From the NCBI RefSeq assembly GCF_002973595.1, contig NZ_PVEO01000004.1, positions 1 through 64,000 on the forward strand: DNA of 64,000 nucleotides, in the 5' to 3' direction. Shown here one piece after another: positions 46,534 through 59,785 of the stretch (its first letter is position 1; every line of letters begins with the position of its first letter). Origin of the DNA: Jejuia pallidilutea (GTDB lineage: Bacteria > Bacteroidota > Bacteroidia > Flavobacteriales > Flavobacteriaceae). The translations under genes were made by a program, and so were the position numbers. Under the pieces are notes generated by a model. The model ran no database searches. It was not told the origin of the DNA and saw only the letters and a program-made list of their open reading frames with translations.

Positions 46534-47962
46534 AATTAGGGTTTGGTTCTGGGAAATTTGCTCCCATTGTTTGTAAAGCACTATTTAATTTATCTTTCAT
46601 TTCAATAAATTTTTTAGTTTTTATATTTGCTAAATTTTTAGACTCAGAAACGTCTTCCTCTAAATCATAAAGTTCGTATCTTTCATCTTCATAAAAACGA
46701 ATAATTTTCCATTTGCCTTCGCGATAGGCAGATGATGGTTTACCGTGTTGTGGGCTATAATGAGGTAAGTGCCACAATAAACCCCGTTCAGCTAAAGATT
46801 CTCCTTTAAAAATAGGTACAAGGCTTACTCCGTCCTTAGTTTTTCCTTCCGATCCAGTAACATCAATAAAGGTGTTGAATAAATCTTGTGCTATAACAGG
46901 TGTTTTATTGGTTTGATTTGGTTTAATTACTAATGGCCATTTCATTATAAAAGGTTCACGAATACCCCCTTCATAAAGATAGCCTTTACCTTTTCTAAGA
47001 TAACCGTTATCGGTAGGCGGTGTGTGTTTTGCAAAAGCTGGTACTTCTTTAACAGATAAACCTCCGTTATCTGAGGTAAATACAACTAGCGTATTTTTTT
47101 CCAATCCTAATGTTTCTAGAGTATTTAAAATGCGACCTACATTTTGGTCTATAGACTCTATCATTGCTGCGTAATAAATATTGGGCATAATAGATTCATC
47201 ATCATTACCTCTTTTTTTTCTGTATTTTTCAACTAATTTTTCTTTTGCTTCAATTGGCACATGCGGAGAATAATAGTTAAGACTCAAGAAAAATGTAGTG
47301 TCTTTTTGTTGGGTAATAAAATCTATAGCTTTATTGGTTAACACGTCGGTAAGATAATCGCCTTCATTGGCATCATTTTGTATTTCTGGTTTTTCACCCA
47401 TAGGGAAGAATGGGTAAAAAAAACTGTTAGGTAAACCGTTCCAAGCACCTGCAATATTTAAATCGTAACCTTGATACTGTGGTGAAAAATTACCGCCGCC
47501 TAAGTGCCATTTTCCAATATGGGCTGTACGATATTGTTTTGCTTTCAATACCTCTGGAATAGTAGTATATTCTAAATCTAAATGTTGGCTTATAGCTGGG
47601 GTTTGTAATTTTTGATGTGGGCCTGCTGGTCTATTACCATGTATGTGCTCTGTGATATTTACCGAAATAGGGTGCAAACCTGTAACTAAACTTGCTCTTG
47701 AAGGACTACATAGAGGTGCTGCAGCATACCCATCGGTAAATCGTATACCATCATTGGCCATAGCATCTAAATTTGGGGTTTCTATAAAATCGTTTCCATA
47801 ACATGCTAAATCGAACCACCCCATATCATCAGCAACAATTAAGACAATGTTTGGTTTTGAATTTTCAATGGATATAGTAGTCTCTTTTTTAGCTTCTTTA
47901 CAACCAATGAAGAAGATAGTTGCAGTAATTAAAGACAACATTTTTTTTAAGTGATAATACAT
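46499..47962 (-). CDS. S1-type polysaccharide sulfatase lipoprotein
   Basis: A 487-residue lipoprotein (lipobox FIGC, Cys21). Formylglycine motif CSPSR begins at Cys85; metal residues are seen in VADDMGW and FTSDNGG; GKWHLGG carries further active-site residues. Length is normal for an S1 sulfatase. It needs a formylglycine-generating or anaerobic maturase encoded elsewhere. Its substrate is a sulfated glycan fragment; which sugar is unknown. Overlap with the esterase gene shows tight coupling. Confidence 0.9.
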   Translation of the reverse strand: MYYHLKKMLSLITATIFFIGCKEAKKETTISIENSKPNIVLIVADDMGWFDLACYGNDFIETPNLDAMANDGIRFTDGYAAAPLCSPSRASLVTGLHPISVNITEHIHGNRPAGPHQKLQTPAISQHLDLEYTTIPEVLKAKQYRTAHIGKWHLGGGNFSPQYQGYDLNIAGAWNGLPNSFFYPFFPMGEKPEIQNDANEGDYLTDVLTNKAIDFITQQKDTTFFLSLNYYSPHVPIEAKEKLVEKYRKKRGNDDESIMPNIYYAAMIESIDQNVGRILNTLETLGLEKNTLVVFTSDNGGLSVKEVPAFAKHTPPTDNGYLRKGKGYLYEGGIREPFIMKWPLVIKPNQTNKTPVIAQDLFNTFIDVTGSEGKTKDGVSLVPIFKGESLAERGLLWHLPHYSPQHGKPSSAYREGKWKIIRFYEDERYELYDLEEDVSESKNLANIKTKKFIEMKDKLNSALQTMGANFPEPNPNYVGEKPKDIEN

Positions 47963-47978
47963 GTTTTATTTGTTTAAA

Positions 47979-49019
47979 TTAATGTTCAACTAATTGATTT
48001 CCAACACCAATAAGGATGGTGGCTGCTACTAGTACAAGTAATCCTGTACTTAAGGTTATTATAGTTTTTTTGCTAGCACCTTTCCATTCTTTGGTAACAA
48101 TACCCCATAGGGTACTGAAAAATATAATAAAAGCCATATGGAGTGTCCAACTGGCAAAATCATGCTCGCCCATTTGGGTACTTCCCATACCGTAGAACAT
48201 AAATTGGCAATACCATGTAATTCCAGCAATGGCTGCAAAAAAATAATTTGTTTTTAAAGGTGTTGCAGTATTTGTATAATCCTTATAGGTTTTGTTTTTA
48301 ATGTTTAAACCAATACACCATAAAAAATTAGAGGTGAGGCCACCTAAAAGTATGATAATAAACACAGGGCCATTTTGCCATAAAACAGGTGCATCGTGTT
48401 GTAATGCTAAGTCTGCAATGGGTTTGCCTGCTGCCATTCCAAAGGCAAAACATGCACTCATTATGCCAGCAAACAGTGCTACAATAACCCCTTTTTTAAG
48501 ATTAAATTCTTTAATACCCACCTTTTTTTGTTCTGGAGATAATTCTTTGTCTTTTAAAATGCCTGCTCTCCCGCATATTGCAATACCAATTAAACATACC
48601 AAAATACCTAGCAATACTATTTTTCCAGAACTACTTTGTGTTAATTCTGAGAACTGACCGTTATAAATAGGAGGTATTAAAGTACCAAAAGCTGCTGTTA
48701 GTCCTAAAGCCAAAGCCATACCTAAAGACATACCCAAATAACGCATGGTCATTCCAAAGGTAAGACCTCCTATGCCCCAGAGCACACCAAAAAAGTAAGT
48801 CCAAAAAATACTATTGCCATCAATAGCGCTTAAAATATTAAAAGTTTCTGGTACAGTAATCATCGAAATGAATATAGGCGCAATTAACCAAGCAAAAAAA
48901 CCGTTAATAATCCAACCGCTTTCCCAGGACCATTCCTTTATTTTTTTTATGGGTAAATAAAAAGAACCAGCAGCAAAACCTCCAACAGCATGAAAAAATA
49001 TACCTAAAAAGGGATTCAT
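47979..49019 (-). CDS. rhaT: L-rhamnose/proton symporter RhaT
   Basis: A 346-residue inner-membrane protein with about ten hydrophobic helices. GIFFHAVGGFAAGSFYLPIKKIKEWSWE, LWGIGGLTFGMTMRYLGMSLGMALALG and WYCQFMFYGMGSTQMG match RhaT throughout. It imports L-rhamnose or a similar 6-deoxy sugar from the periplasm. Its place in the PUL between sulfatase and isomerase genes ties the locus to a rhamnose-containing glycan. Confidence 0.92.
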   Translation of the reverse strand: MNPFLGIFFHAVGGFAAGSFYLPIKKIKEWSWESGWIINGFFAWLIAPIFISMITVPETFNILSAIDGNSIFWTYFFGVLWGIGGLTFGMTMRYLGMSLGMALALGLTAAFGTLIPPIYNGQFSELTQSSSGKIVLLGILVCLIGIAICGRAGILKDKELSPEQKKVGIKEFNLKKGVIVALFAGIMSACFAFGMAAGKPIADLALQHDAPVLWQNGPVFIIILLGGLTSNFLWCIGLNIKNKTYKDYTNTATPLKTNYFFAAIAGITWYCQFMFYGMGSTQMGEHDFASWTLHMAFIIFFSTLWGIVTKEWKGASKKTIITLSTGLLVLVAATILIGVGNQLVEH

Positions 49020-49047
49020 AGTTTTTAAAATTTGCGGTTAGTATTGT

Positions 49048-50484
49048 TTAGCATACTTTTATACATTTTATATTAAAAAAGTCTGCAATTTTTTTTAGTT
49101 GAGAACCTTGGTGACCTATGCCAATAGCGCAATGATGTGAAGGACCAGCTAAAGACCATTGGTTTATAAAATCTCGAATAGGCATTTTAAATTTATACCT
49201 AGAATTAGTATTACCTATTTGAAGTGTTGGACCAGATACGGATTTGCCTTCTGCTACTAGAAAAAATACTTCTCCTTGTCCATTTTGGCAAACAGAAAGT
49301 AATGTTACTGGTCCATTAGCTACTTTCATTTGTATAGACAGCCCTTTTCCTGGTTTACCATGGTATACAGGTAAAGGTACAAGTCCTACTTTGCCTTCAG
49401 CTATTTTAAAATGTGCAGGTCCGTCATGTCCTAACAGGATTACCTCATCCTCAAAATCCATGGCATAGTATTCAGAAAAAGAACCACCACAGCCCAAAAT
49501 GTCCATAATTTTCATGGCTTGAACATTTTTTATTTCACACTCTCCAGCAACGGGTACATTACTTCCTGTAAGCAATGTAAACCCTGGAATTAAAGAAGTT
49601 ACTACATTTTCATAACTGGTATCTCCATTACCTTCGTAATAATAAGCCATAGAGCCCAACTTGTGTTTTTCTACCAACTTATCTAATGCCACCGAAGTTT
49701 TAGCTGCCCTATGAAGTTCCTCTTTACTACACTCTGGGGAAACGTTAAATACCTTGTTGAATTCCTCTATTTTTTCATTGACTTCATTATCAGAAACTTT
49801 GTCCCTAATAGCCTTTAATGTGCCAAATTCCATAATTTCAAAATGGTTACCAAAAGTGGCTGCCTGTTGTGTTAGATCGCTGTATACGTCAAGCATACCA
49901 TTGTAGTAATGCCCTAAGACACCAACACGATTGTGCCGCATGGTTTTTACAACTTGTATGGCTTTAATATATTCTCTAACCTCTTGCCATACGTAATCTT
50001 CTTTGAGATAGCCAGAAATAAGTGTAAATTTTATTTTAGCTCTATTAAATACACTGGCCAGCTCTGGTGCAACACAACTTTGGCAATGAGCAAGCCACTC
50101 TCCCGTCATTTTGCCACGGTCTTCCATGGCGTTTATTTTATCGTAATCAATAGCTTTTACTGGCTGAAGATTTAATACTATTAGAGGAACATGGGTTTTT
50201 TGTGCTATGGGAAGTACATTGTGAGATAGCGCATAGGTTGATATAAATAGAAAGATGCAGTCTACATTTTCTTTATTGAATATAGAAGCCACGTTATTTG
50301 CTTTGGCTGGAGAGTCTACCATTCCGGTATTTATAACGTTTACGCCGTTATTCTCAATATTTTTTGCTATTTCATTTTGATAGCTAATGAGTCTGTCTAA
50401 TAAACCATCAAATTGCCCCCAATAGGTATCTAAACCAATGCCAAAGAGCCCTATTTTTAAATTATTCTTTATTTGATTCTTCAT
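49048..50484 (-). CDS. L-fucose/L-arabinose isomerase-family protein
   Basis: A 478-residue cytoplasmic protein without signal peptide. KIGLFGIGLDTYWGQFDGL, LLTGSNVPVAGECEIKNVQAM, EYYAMDFEDEVILLGHDGP and SHHCAIGIGHQG match the AraA/FucI-like isomerase family, with Glu and His residues for metal binding present. The usual rhamnose isomerase (RhaA) is a different family, so the substrate is uncertain; next to rhaT it may act on rhamnose, fucose or another deoxysugar. It lies 28 bp before rhaT. Confidence 0.8.
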   Translation of the reverse strand: MKNQIKNNLKIGLFGIGLDTYWGQFDGLLDRLISYQNEIAKNIENNGVNVINTGMVDSPAKANNVASIFNKENVDCIFLFISTYALSHNVLPIAQKTHVPLIVLNLQPVKAIDYDKINAMEDRGKMTGEWLAHCQSCVAPELASVFNRAKIKFTLISGYLKEDYVWQEVREYIKAIQVVKTMRHNRVGVLGHYYNGMLDVYSDLTQQAATFGNHFEIMEFGTLKAIRDKVSDNEVNEKIEEFNKVFNVSPECSKEELHRAAKTSVALDKLVEKHKLGSMAYYYEGNGDTSYENVVTSLIPGFTLLTGSNVPVAGECEIKNVQAMKIMDILGCGGSFSEYYAMDFEDEVILLGHDGPAHFKIAEGKVGLVPLPVYHGKPGKGLSIQMKVANGPVTLLSVCQNGQGEVFFLVAEGKSVSGPTLQIGNTNSRYKFKMPIRDFINQWSLAGPSHHCAIGIGHQGSQLKKIADFFNIKCIKVC

Positions 50485-50492
50485 CTTGAAGT

Positions 50493-52814
50493 TTAGTTTG
50501 CTTTAATATGATTGTTTTTTGATGTAACTGTAACTATATGATGTTTATCTTCAGTATTGTAAGAGGCTTTTTTCCCATCTAAAACGATAGATTGATAGGT
50601 TGAAGGTATATAAACTTTGGCCTTTGTGTTTTCGGGAATTTTTAAGTTTATTACAAATTCGTTTTCAGCACGTATATCTACTTTAATAATGCCTTTAACA
50701 GAATGCACAGTAGCTTTTACATGTTTTAAAAACCCAATATTTGGTTTAATCTCGAAAGTTTCATAACCAGCGGATGTTGGGTAAATTCCTGCTACGTATT
50801 GCGAAAGTAAAGTAAGTCCGCCACCACTCCACGCGTGGTTTGTAGTACCACCGCCAAAGCCTTCTTTACCAATACCCCAACCTTCCCATAATGTTGTGTA
50901 TTTTGTACTGTTTACCATTGTAGAAAAGCGTTCTTGCATGCGTTGTAGGGCTTCTTCAGCATATCCCATTTGGAACATGGCTTCTAGTACATATTTTTCC
51001 ATATAAGGGCTAGCATGTTTTTCTTGTTTTAAAATTTTTAAAATAGATTGAAATTTAGCTTTGTCGGCCAATTTTGAAACTACTGCTAGACCTTGAGAGC
51101 GGTCATCTGTTTTTCCCTTATATTCAGGAGATCGATAAGCTTTACCATTCCAAAATTCAGTATTAAAAACTATTTTAAACTGTTCCATTTTGGCTTTAAT
51201 AGCATTTGCCTTATCGGTATAGCCTAATAATTTAGACATGCGATGGAAACTATCTAGAGCCATATAGTATTGTGTGTTGAAAAGTAGGGGCATGTCTTTA
51301 TTTTCACCCCAATCTCCCCATGTCCAGCCGCCTTTTCTAAGTACAACGGTACCTTTATCGTTTAATTTCCAAAGTGCGAGGTATTGTTCAACTCTATCAT
51401 ATACTTTTTCAAGAGTGGTTTTGTCTCCCGTATGCCAATAGTAGTTCCAAAAGCCATAAGTACTTATGCTAGAAAGCATTTGTGTAGGTAGTTCTTGGTG
51501 CCAGTTACCTGCAGGTATGGGCGAGTAAATGGTGCTATCGGCACGTTGCCAGTTCATAAGTTCTAATATGCCTTTTTTTGCTAGTTTGTGAGAACTTGGG
51601 GAAAGTGCATAAAATGCTTCACCGCTTTCTAAAACTTCATCACCCCACCATTGGGCTCTTTCTCTGTCTGGACAATCCATGTAATTGTCGCGCATGGTAA
51701 CATACAAGGTTCTTAGTGATTTTTGCCACAACAGATTGTAAAAATCGTTATCACAATAAAAACTTCCAGTAAAATCAGTATCATAACCTGTTTCCCTGTA
51801 TTTAAGGTCTAGTACTTTTATGCCTTTAGGAATATGGTATTGTACCGTGTCGCCATTCATCCAACCAAAACTTTCATAAGATTGTATGCCCTGTTTTGTA
51901 ATATATTCTGCCCTTACGTTTGGAGTGCCACCGCCACGATAATTATCGGTTCGTATGTCTATGAGGGCTCCGTTTTCAGCATCTACACTGAAATAAGGTG
52001 TTATTTGGGCATTGTAGGGGAGTTTAACTTTTATGGTATCTCCAGTTGATGTAAATGGAAATTTTGGAGTATTTTCATAAGCTTTTAGTCCAGAATTTTT
52101 CCATTGAGGAATATTACGTTCTATTAACTTGCCCCAAGGAGAGCTACCAGCCTCACCTAATATTTTTGCTTTAGGTGTTTTTGTGTCGTTAAATTCCGTA
52201 CTTATAAAACTAAAATCACCTTTTTGGGCATTAAATTTAACATTAGATTCAGGAAGTCTGTAATTTGGAAAAGGTGGTTTGGTTTCTTCAAAAGCAGAAT
52301 TTATCCAAGCTTTCCAAGAAGCGTCAGAGAGAATCTCAAATTCGTTGTTTTGAACATCGAAAAGCAGTCCTGCTTGTTTACTGCTATTATGCGAGAAACC
52401 TTGTTTTCCAAAATACCATACTAGAATGGCAATGGTGTTTTTACCTTTTTTTAAATGTGCACTTATATCAATTTTATCATAATAAGTGTCATCTGGTGTT
52501 GGGCCACGTTTTAAGCCGCCTTCAAAAACTACCATATCGCCGTTAATCCATAGCCAGTATTTTGAGTCTACAGCAATTCTTGCTACAGTAGGCATTTCTG
52601 GTAGCGTGGTTATATAAACTTCTTTTCTAAAGTTAATCCATGTATTAACAGTGTCTTCTGCAACGTCACAACTAATCCATTTGGCTTTCCAATTAAAGTT
52701 TATATCATCTTGTTGTTCTAACTTATTTTCGTAAACAGTGTTATTTGAAGATTCGTGCTTACATGATGTGAAAAGCATTCCTGCTATGGTTAATATAAAA
52801 AAAAGATATTTCAT
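50493..52814 (-). CDS. GH78 alpha-L-rhamnosidase-like lipoprotein
   Basis: A 773-residue protein from ATG 52814, which gives a clean lipobox (LFTSC); an ATG seven codons upstream is less suitable. N-terminal beta-sandwich domains (about 45-340), then the (alpha/alpha)6 barrel with the GH78 acid motif MDCPDRERAQWWGDE (about 380-395) and a Glu in TTLWEGWG (about 640); a C-terminal beta domain ends the protein. It would release rhamnose for RhaT. It overlaps nothing and lies 8 bp before the isomerase gene. Confidence 0.87.
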   Translation of the reverse strand: MKYLFFILTIAGMLFTSCKHESSNNTVYENKLEQQDDINFNWKAKWISCDVAEDTVNTWINFRKEVYITTLPEMPTVARIAVDSKYWLWINGDMVVFEGGLKRGPTPDDTYYDKIDISAHLKKGKNTIAILVWYFGKQGFSHNSSKQAGLLFDVQNNEFEILSDASWKAWINSAFEETKPPFPNYRLPESNVKFNAQKGDFSFISTEFNDTKTPKAKILGEAGSSPWGKLIERNIPQWKNSGLKAYENTPKFPFTSTGDTIKVKLPYNAQITPYFSVDAENGALIDIRTDNYRGGGTPNVRAEYITKQGIQSYESFGWMNGDTVQYHIPKGIKVLDLKYRETGYDTDFTGSFYCDNDFYNLLWQKSLRTLYVTMRDNYMDCPDRERAQWWGDEVLESGEAFYALSPSSHKLAKKGILELMNWQRADSTIYSPIPAGNWHQELPTQMLSSISTYGFWNYYWHTGDKTTLEKVYDRVEQYLALWKLNDKGTVVLRKGGWTWGDWGENKDMPLLFNTQYYMALDSFHRMSKLLGYTDKANAIKAKMEQFKIVFNTEFWNGKAYRSPEYKGKTDDRSQGLAVVSKLADKAKFQSILKILKQEKHASPYMEKYVLEAMFQMGYAEEALQRMQERFSTMVNSTKYTTLWEGWGIGKEGFGGGTTNHAWSGGGLTLLSQYVAGIYPTSAGYETFEIKPNIGFLKHVKATVHSVKGIIKVDIRAENEFVINLKIPENTKAKVYIPSTYQSIVLDGKKASYNTEDKHHIVTVTSKNNHIKAN

Positions 52815-52838
52815 TGCTACGTGCGATTGATACATATA

Positions 52839-56063
<3,225 letters not shown>

Positions 56064-56084
56064 CTTTAAAAGAATAGATTTTGC

Positions 56085-56102
56085 ATCCTGTGCTATACTG
56101 TT
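56085..56102 (-). promoter_or_regulatory. 18-bp regulator motif, minus orientation
   Basis: Read on the minus strand: AACAGTATAGCACAGGAT. It matches the plus-strand copy at 56328-56345 in 17 of 18 positions and lies exactly 21 nt before a -7 box, as the other copy does. Confidence 0.7.
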
Positions 56103-56327
56103 TAAAAGAAGTATAATGTTTTTTTATTGTCGCTATGTAATAGAAATTAATAATTCACATACTTTAATATTTAATGAGGTTTTTAGACAGCTCCCAGATT
56201 GTTTTTTATACTTAATTAGATGATTTTGAATAATAAAAAAAGACAGAAACATCATTAAGGTTAAAATATGGAAGCGTAATAAGATTAGGTGCTGTAGTGG
56301 AATATGACGCAATACTAATAATGTGTT

Positions 56328-56345
56328 AACAGTATAGTACAGGAT
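56328..56345 (+). promoter_or_regulatory. 18-bp regulator motif, plus orientation
   Basis: AACAGTATAGTACAGGAT, 17/18 identical to the minus copy, 21 nt before the SusC -7 box. The -33 region is covered by the gap rather than a good TTTG, as expected for an activator-dependent promoter. Confidence 0.7.
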
Positions 56346-56366
56346 AGTTTTTGTTTAATGCTGCTT

Positions 56367-56374
56367 TAAATTTG
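56367..56374 (+). promoter_or_regulatory. -7 box for susC
   Basis: TAAATTTG, a full match to the Bacteroidota TAnnTTTG -7 element, 82 bp before the SusC start. Confidence 0.65.
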
Positions 56375-56456
56375 TAATACTAACTAAAATAAGTGTTCGG
56401 TTATTTTAGGTCGAACTCTTTTTCTAATAAGACAACAATTTAAAACAAAATTTCTT

Positions 56457-59400
56457 ATGATTAAACAATTCTACAAATCACTTAAAACAATTGGCTCTAT
56501 TGGCTTTTTGTGGTGTATGCTGTTAGGTTACAGCCCTAGTCTTTTAGCAGAAAACCAACAGCGTTTAGTGAGCGGAACGGTTACAGATGAATCCGGAATG
56601 CCAATGGCGGGGGTTAACATTTTAATTGAAGGTACTAATAGAGGTACTCAAACTGATTTTGATGGAAAATACTCTATTGAAACAGTAAATGATACAAGCA
56701 CATTGGTGTTTTCGTATGTTGGGTTTGTAACTCAAAAAATAGTTGTGAATAACCAAGACACAATTAACGTTTCATTGAAAGAAGATTTAGCAGCTTTGGA
56801 TGAGGTAGTGGTAATTGGTTATGGTACCAGTAATAAAAGAGATCTCATAGGTTCGGTAACGCAGTTAAATTCCGAAGACATTGAAGATTTACCTGTTGCC
56901 TCTGTAGACCAAGCTTTAGTTGGGCAAACAGCAGGTATTCAATTCCGTCAAACAGGTAATCCTGCAGGTGGACCCCAAGTATTAATTAGAGGTATTAGCT
57001 CGTTGGGAAATAATGCGCCACTTTATGTTGTTGATGGTATTCCACTAACTAGTGTTTCTAATAGTGGCGATAACTTTTTGCTTAATAACATTAATCCTGC
57101 CGACATAGAAAGTATCTCTGTACTTAAAGATGCGGCCTCCAAAGCTATCTATGGTAATAGAGCTTCTAATGGTGTAATTATTATAAAAACAAAGCAAGGT
57201 AAAAAAGGTAAAACCCAGTTTAACGCCAATGTGTATTCGTCTATAGGATGGACACAAGACTTTGATAGACCGAATAATTTAAATGCTGTTGAAATGGCTA
57301 TATTTCAAAAAGAACGTTTAGAAGATCGCTATCTTTTTAATGGAGCGTGGGGAGGTTTAGAGCAAGCACATTACACAAGAATTCAAGACTACATTGCTGC
57401 TGCTGAAAATGATCCTGCGTTAGCTAAAGGTACGGATTGGTTTGATGAAATTACAAGAACCTCAGTAACTACCGATTATTTTCTATCTGCCAGTGGCGGG
57501 TCAGACAATATTGTATTCAATATTTCAGGTGGCTTTAGAGATCAAGAAGGTGTAGTAATAGGGACAGATGTAAAAAGGTTAACCCTAAGGGCCAATGTTG
57601 AAGCAAACTTAACAGATTGGTTGCGTGCGGGAGTAAACATCGCACCGAGTTTTGTAACTAATAATAGTGCTGCTACAGAGCCAAATTCTGGAGGTTACAG
57701 TGCATACAATGCTGTGAATGCTAGTTATTGGGTAGACCCTACAGCTCCTGTGTATGATGAGTTTGGTAATCTAACACAGTCCACACACGGCGTATTGTCT
57801 AGGGTTAATTTTGCAGGAAATCCTGTTCCTTTTGGTTCTGGAATGTTCTGGACTGCTAACCCTGTGTTCAAAATTTTAGAGCGTGTACAGCAAAGTAAAA
57901 CCAATACGTTTAACATGTCGGCCTTTTTAGAAGTGAGTCCGCTTAAAAACTTAAGTTTTAGGACTACTGCAAATGTAAATTACAGAAACAGAAGTACGTT
58001 TAACTACACGCCTAAAACTTTACCTTTAGACGGTTTAACGCCAGATATTACAGGTAGGCCAAATAGTGGGTCTAGTGCTAGTTCTGGAAATACTACTAAT
58101 TTTATATTAGATAACCAGTTAACGTATATAAACACATTTAACGATGTGCATAATGTAGAGGCTACTTTTGTTGCATCATTAGAGCGACGAAAAGGAGATG
58201 GCTTAAACATTAGTGCGTCTAATTTTGTTGATGAAGATTTTATTTTCCCTTCGTTTGGTAACACAAGTACTGATAATATAAATAACTTTCAAGGTGCTTA
58301 CAGTCTTGACGAAATAAACCGTTTAAGTTATTTGGGTAGAGCATCCTATAATTACGATTCTAAGTATTACCTATCTACTTCATACAGAAGAGATGCTTCA
58401 TCTAAATTTAGTTCGCAATCACGTTGGGGCGATTTTTACGCTGTCTCAGCAGCTTGGAGAGTTTCAGAAGAAAAATTTTGGGAACCCCTAAAAAATGTGA
58501 TATCTGATTTTAAAATTGAGAGTGGATATGGTATTACAGGTAACGATGCTGGTATAGGTAATTTTGCTTCCCAAGGTAATATTAACAGTACAAACTATAT
58601 ATTGGGTGGAGCCCAGGTACGTGGTTATGCTTTAGTTGCACTGCCTAATAATAATTTAACATGGGAAGAAAGTGAGGAATTAAACTTTGGGTTAGATATT
58701 GGTTTATTTAATATGTTTAATCTAGAAGTTGATTATTATGATATTACCTCAAAAGGTTTTTTAGGAAACACAACCATACCAACAGCAACAGGTTTAGGGG
58801 GTATTATAGATAATGTGGGAAGTATTCAAAATAAAGGTTGGGAATTTAACTTAACAACCAGAGATTTAATACCATCACAAGACTTTAGTTATAGTTTTAA
58901 TGCCAATGCAACTATAAACAAGAATGAAGTCTTGGAATTATCTGGTGATGATGAGTTCTTTATAGGTCAAGCGGGTAACGGAACACGGTTTGCAGTTGTT
59001 AGGGAAGGCGATCCAGTAGGGCTTTTTAGAGGCTTTAAAATATTAGGGTTTTATTCTCAAGAAGATTTAGACAATCCTGATGTAGCCAAGTACCCTCAGG
59101 CAGTAGTAGGCTCTCCAAAGGTTTTTGATGGCAACGGCGATGGCGTAATTGAATTCAGTCAAGAAGATTATGTTGATTTGGGAGACCCTAACCAAGATTT
59201 AATATTTGGTATGAGACATAATTTTGCATACAAGAATTTTGATTTAAGTGTGCTGCTTAACGGTGCAATTGGCTTTGATATTTACGATCAACGTAGCCAG
59301 CAAATGCATAATTTGGACGGACAATTTAATGTAGATAGAGCTGTATTTGAAAACCGCTACCGCCCGGGTGTTCCAACAGATATTATAATTCCGGCAACAG

Positions 59401-59774
59401 GTAATTTACCTAATGGGGCAATAATAGAAGCACGAGAGGAAACACCATTAAATTCCATATCTGTTCCTACTACAAAACAAAATACTACTAGGTATTGGAG
59501 ATCACCTAACTCTTACCACATAAAGGCAGCAGATTACCTCTGGATTAAGAACATTACTTTAGGTTATAATTTTGATAAAAATATTTTAGGAGAGAATGCC
59601 ATGGTATCTAGAATGCGTTTGTATGCTAGTGCCCAAAACCCTTTTGTTTTCTCTAAATATAAACTGGGAAGTCCCGAAGTACAGAAAAACTCAGATAATT
59701 TAGTAAGAGGTGTTAACGAGGGCAGTTATCCTAATGCTGCTACATTTACTTTAGGTTTAAACATTACATTTTAA
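56457..59774 (+). CDS. susC: SusC/RagA-family TonB-dependent transporter
   Basis: A 1105-residue outer-membrane transporter. Signal peptide cut after LLA; CarboxypepD_reg-like domain (about 36-110, SGTVTDESGMPMAGVNILIEGT); SusC signature with the TonB box and plug start (DEVVVIGYG, 115-123; NPAGGPQVLIRGISSLGNNAPLYVVDGIPL); then the beta-barrel ending in NAATFTLGLNITF with a terminal Phe. It forms a lidded import complex with SusD for oligosaccharides. The motif and -7 box upstream suggest regulated expression together with the minus-strand enzymes. Confidence 0.96.
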   Translation: MIKQFYKSLKTIGSIGFLWCMLLGYSPSLLAENQQRLVSGTVTDESGMPMAGVNILIEGTNRGTQTDFDGKYSIETVNDTSTLVFSYVGFVTQKIVVNNQDTINVSLKEDLAALDEVVVIGYGTSNKRDLIGSVTQLNSEDIEDLPVASVDQALVGQTAGIQFRQTGNPAGGPQVLIRGISSLGNNAPLYVVDGIPLTSVSNSGDNFLLNNINPADIESISVLKDAASKAIYGNRASNGVIIIKTKQGKKGKTQFNANVYSSIGWTQDFDRPNNLNAVEMAIFQKERLEDRYLFNGAWGGLEQAHYTRIQDYIAAAENDPALAKGTDWFDEITRTSVTTDYFLSASGGSDNIVFNISGGFRDQEGVVIGTDVKRLTLRANVEANLTDWLRAGVNIAPSFVTNNSAATEPNSGGYSAYNAVNASYWVDPTAPVYDEFGNLTQSTHGVLSRVNFAGNPVPFGSGMFWTANPVFKILERVQQSKTNTFNMSAFLEVSPLKNLSFRTTANVNYRNRSTFNYTPKTLPLDGLTPDITGRPNSGSSASSGNTTNFILDNQLTYINTFNDVHNVEATFVASLERRKGDGLNISASNFVDEDFIFPSFGNTSTDNINNFQGAYSLDEINRLSYLGRASYNYDSKYYLSTSYRRDASSKFSSQSRWGDFYAVSAAWRVSEEKFWEPLKNVISDFKIESGYGITGNDAGIGNFASQGNINSTNYILGGAQVRGYALVALPNNNLTWEESEELNFGLDIGLFNMFNLEVDYYDITSKGFLGNTTIPTATGLGGIIDNVGSIQNKGWEFNLTTRDLIPSQDFSYSFNANATINKNEVLELSGDDEFFIGQAGNGTRFAVVREGDPVGLFRGFKILGFYSQEDLDNPDVAKYPQAVVGSPKVFDGNGDGVIEFSQEDYVDLGDPNQDLIFGMRHNFAYKNFDLSVLLNGAIGFDIYDQRSQQMHNLDGQFNVDRAVFENRYRPGVPTDIIIPATGNLPNGAIIEAREETPLNSISVPTTKQNTTRYWRSPNSYHIKAADYLWIKNITLGYNFDKNILGENAMVSRMRLYASAQNPFVFSKYKLGSPEVQKNSDNLVRGVNEGSYPNAATFTLGLNITF

Positions 59775-59785
59775 AAATAAATACT

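Noticed and set aside
56350-56374. TTTG at 56350-56353 as the -33 element for susC
   Set aside because: It is only 13 nt from the -7 box, whereas 17-23 is expected; the 18-bp motif is a better explanation.
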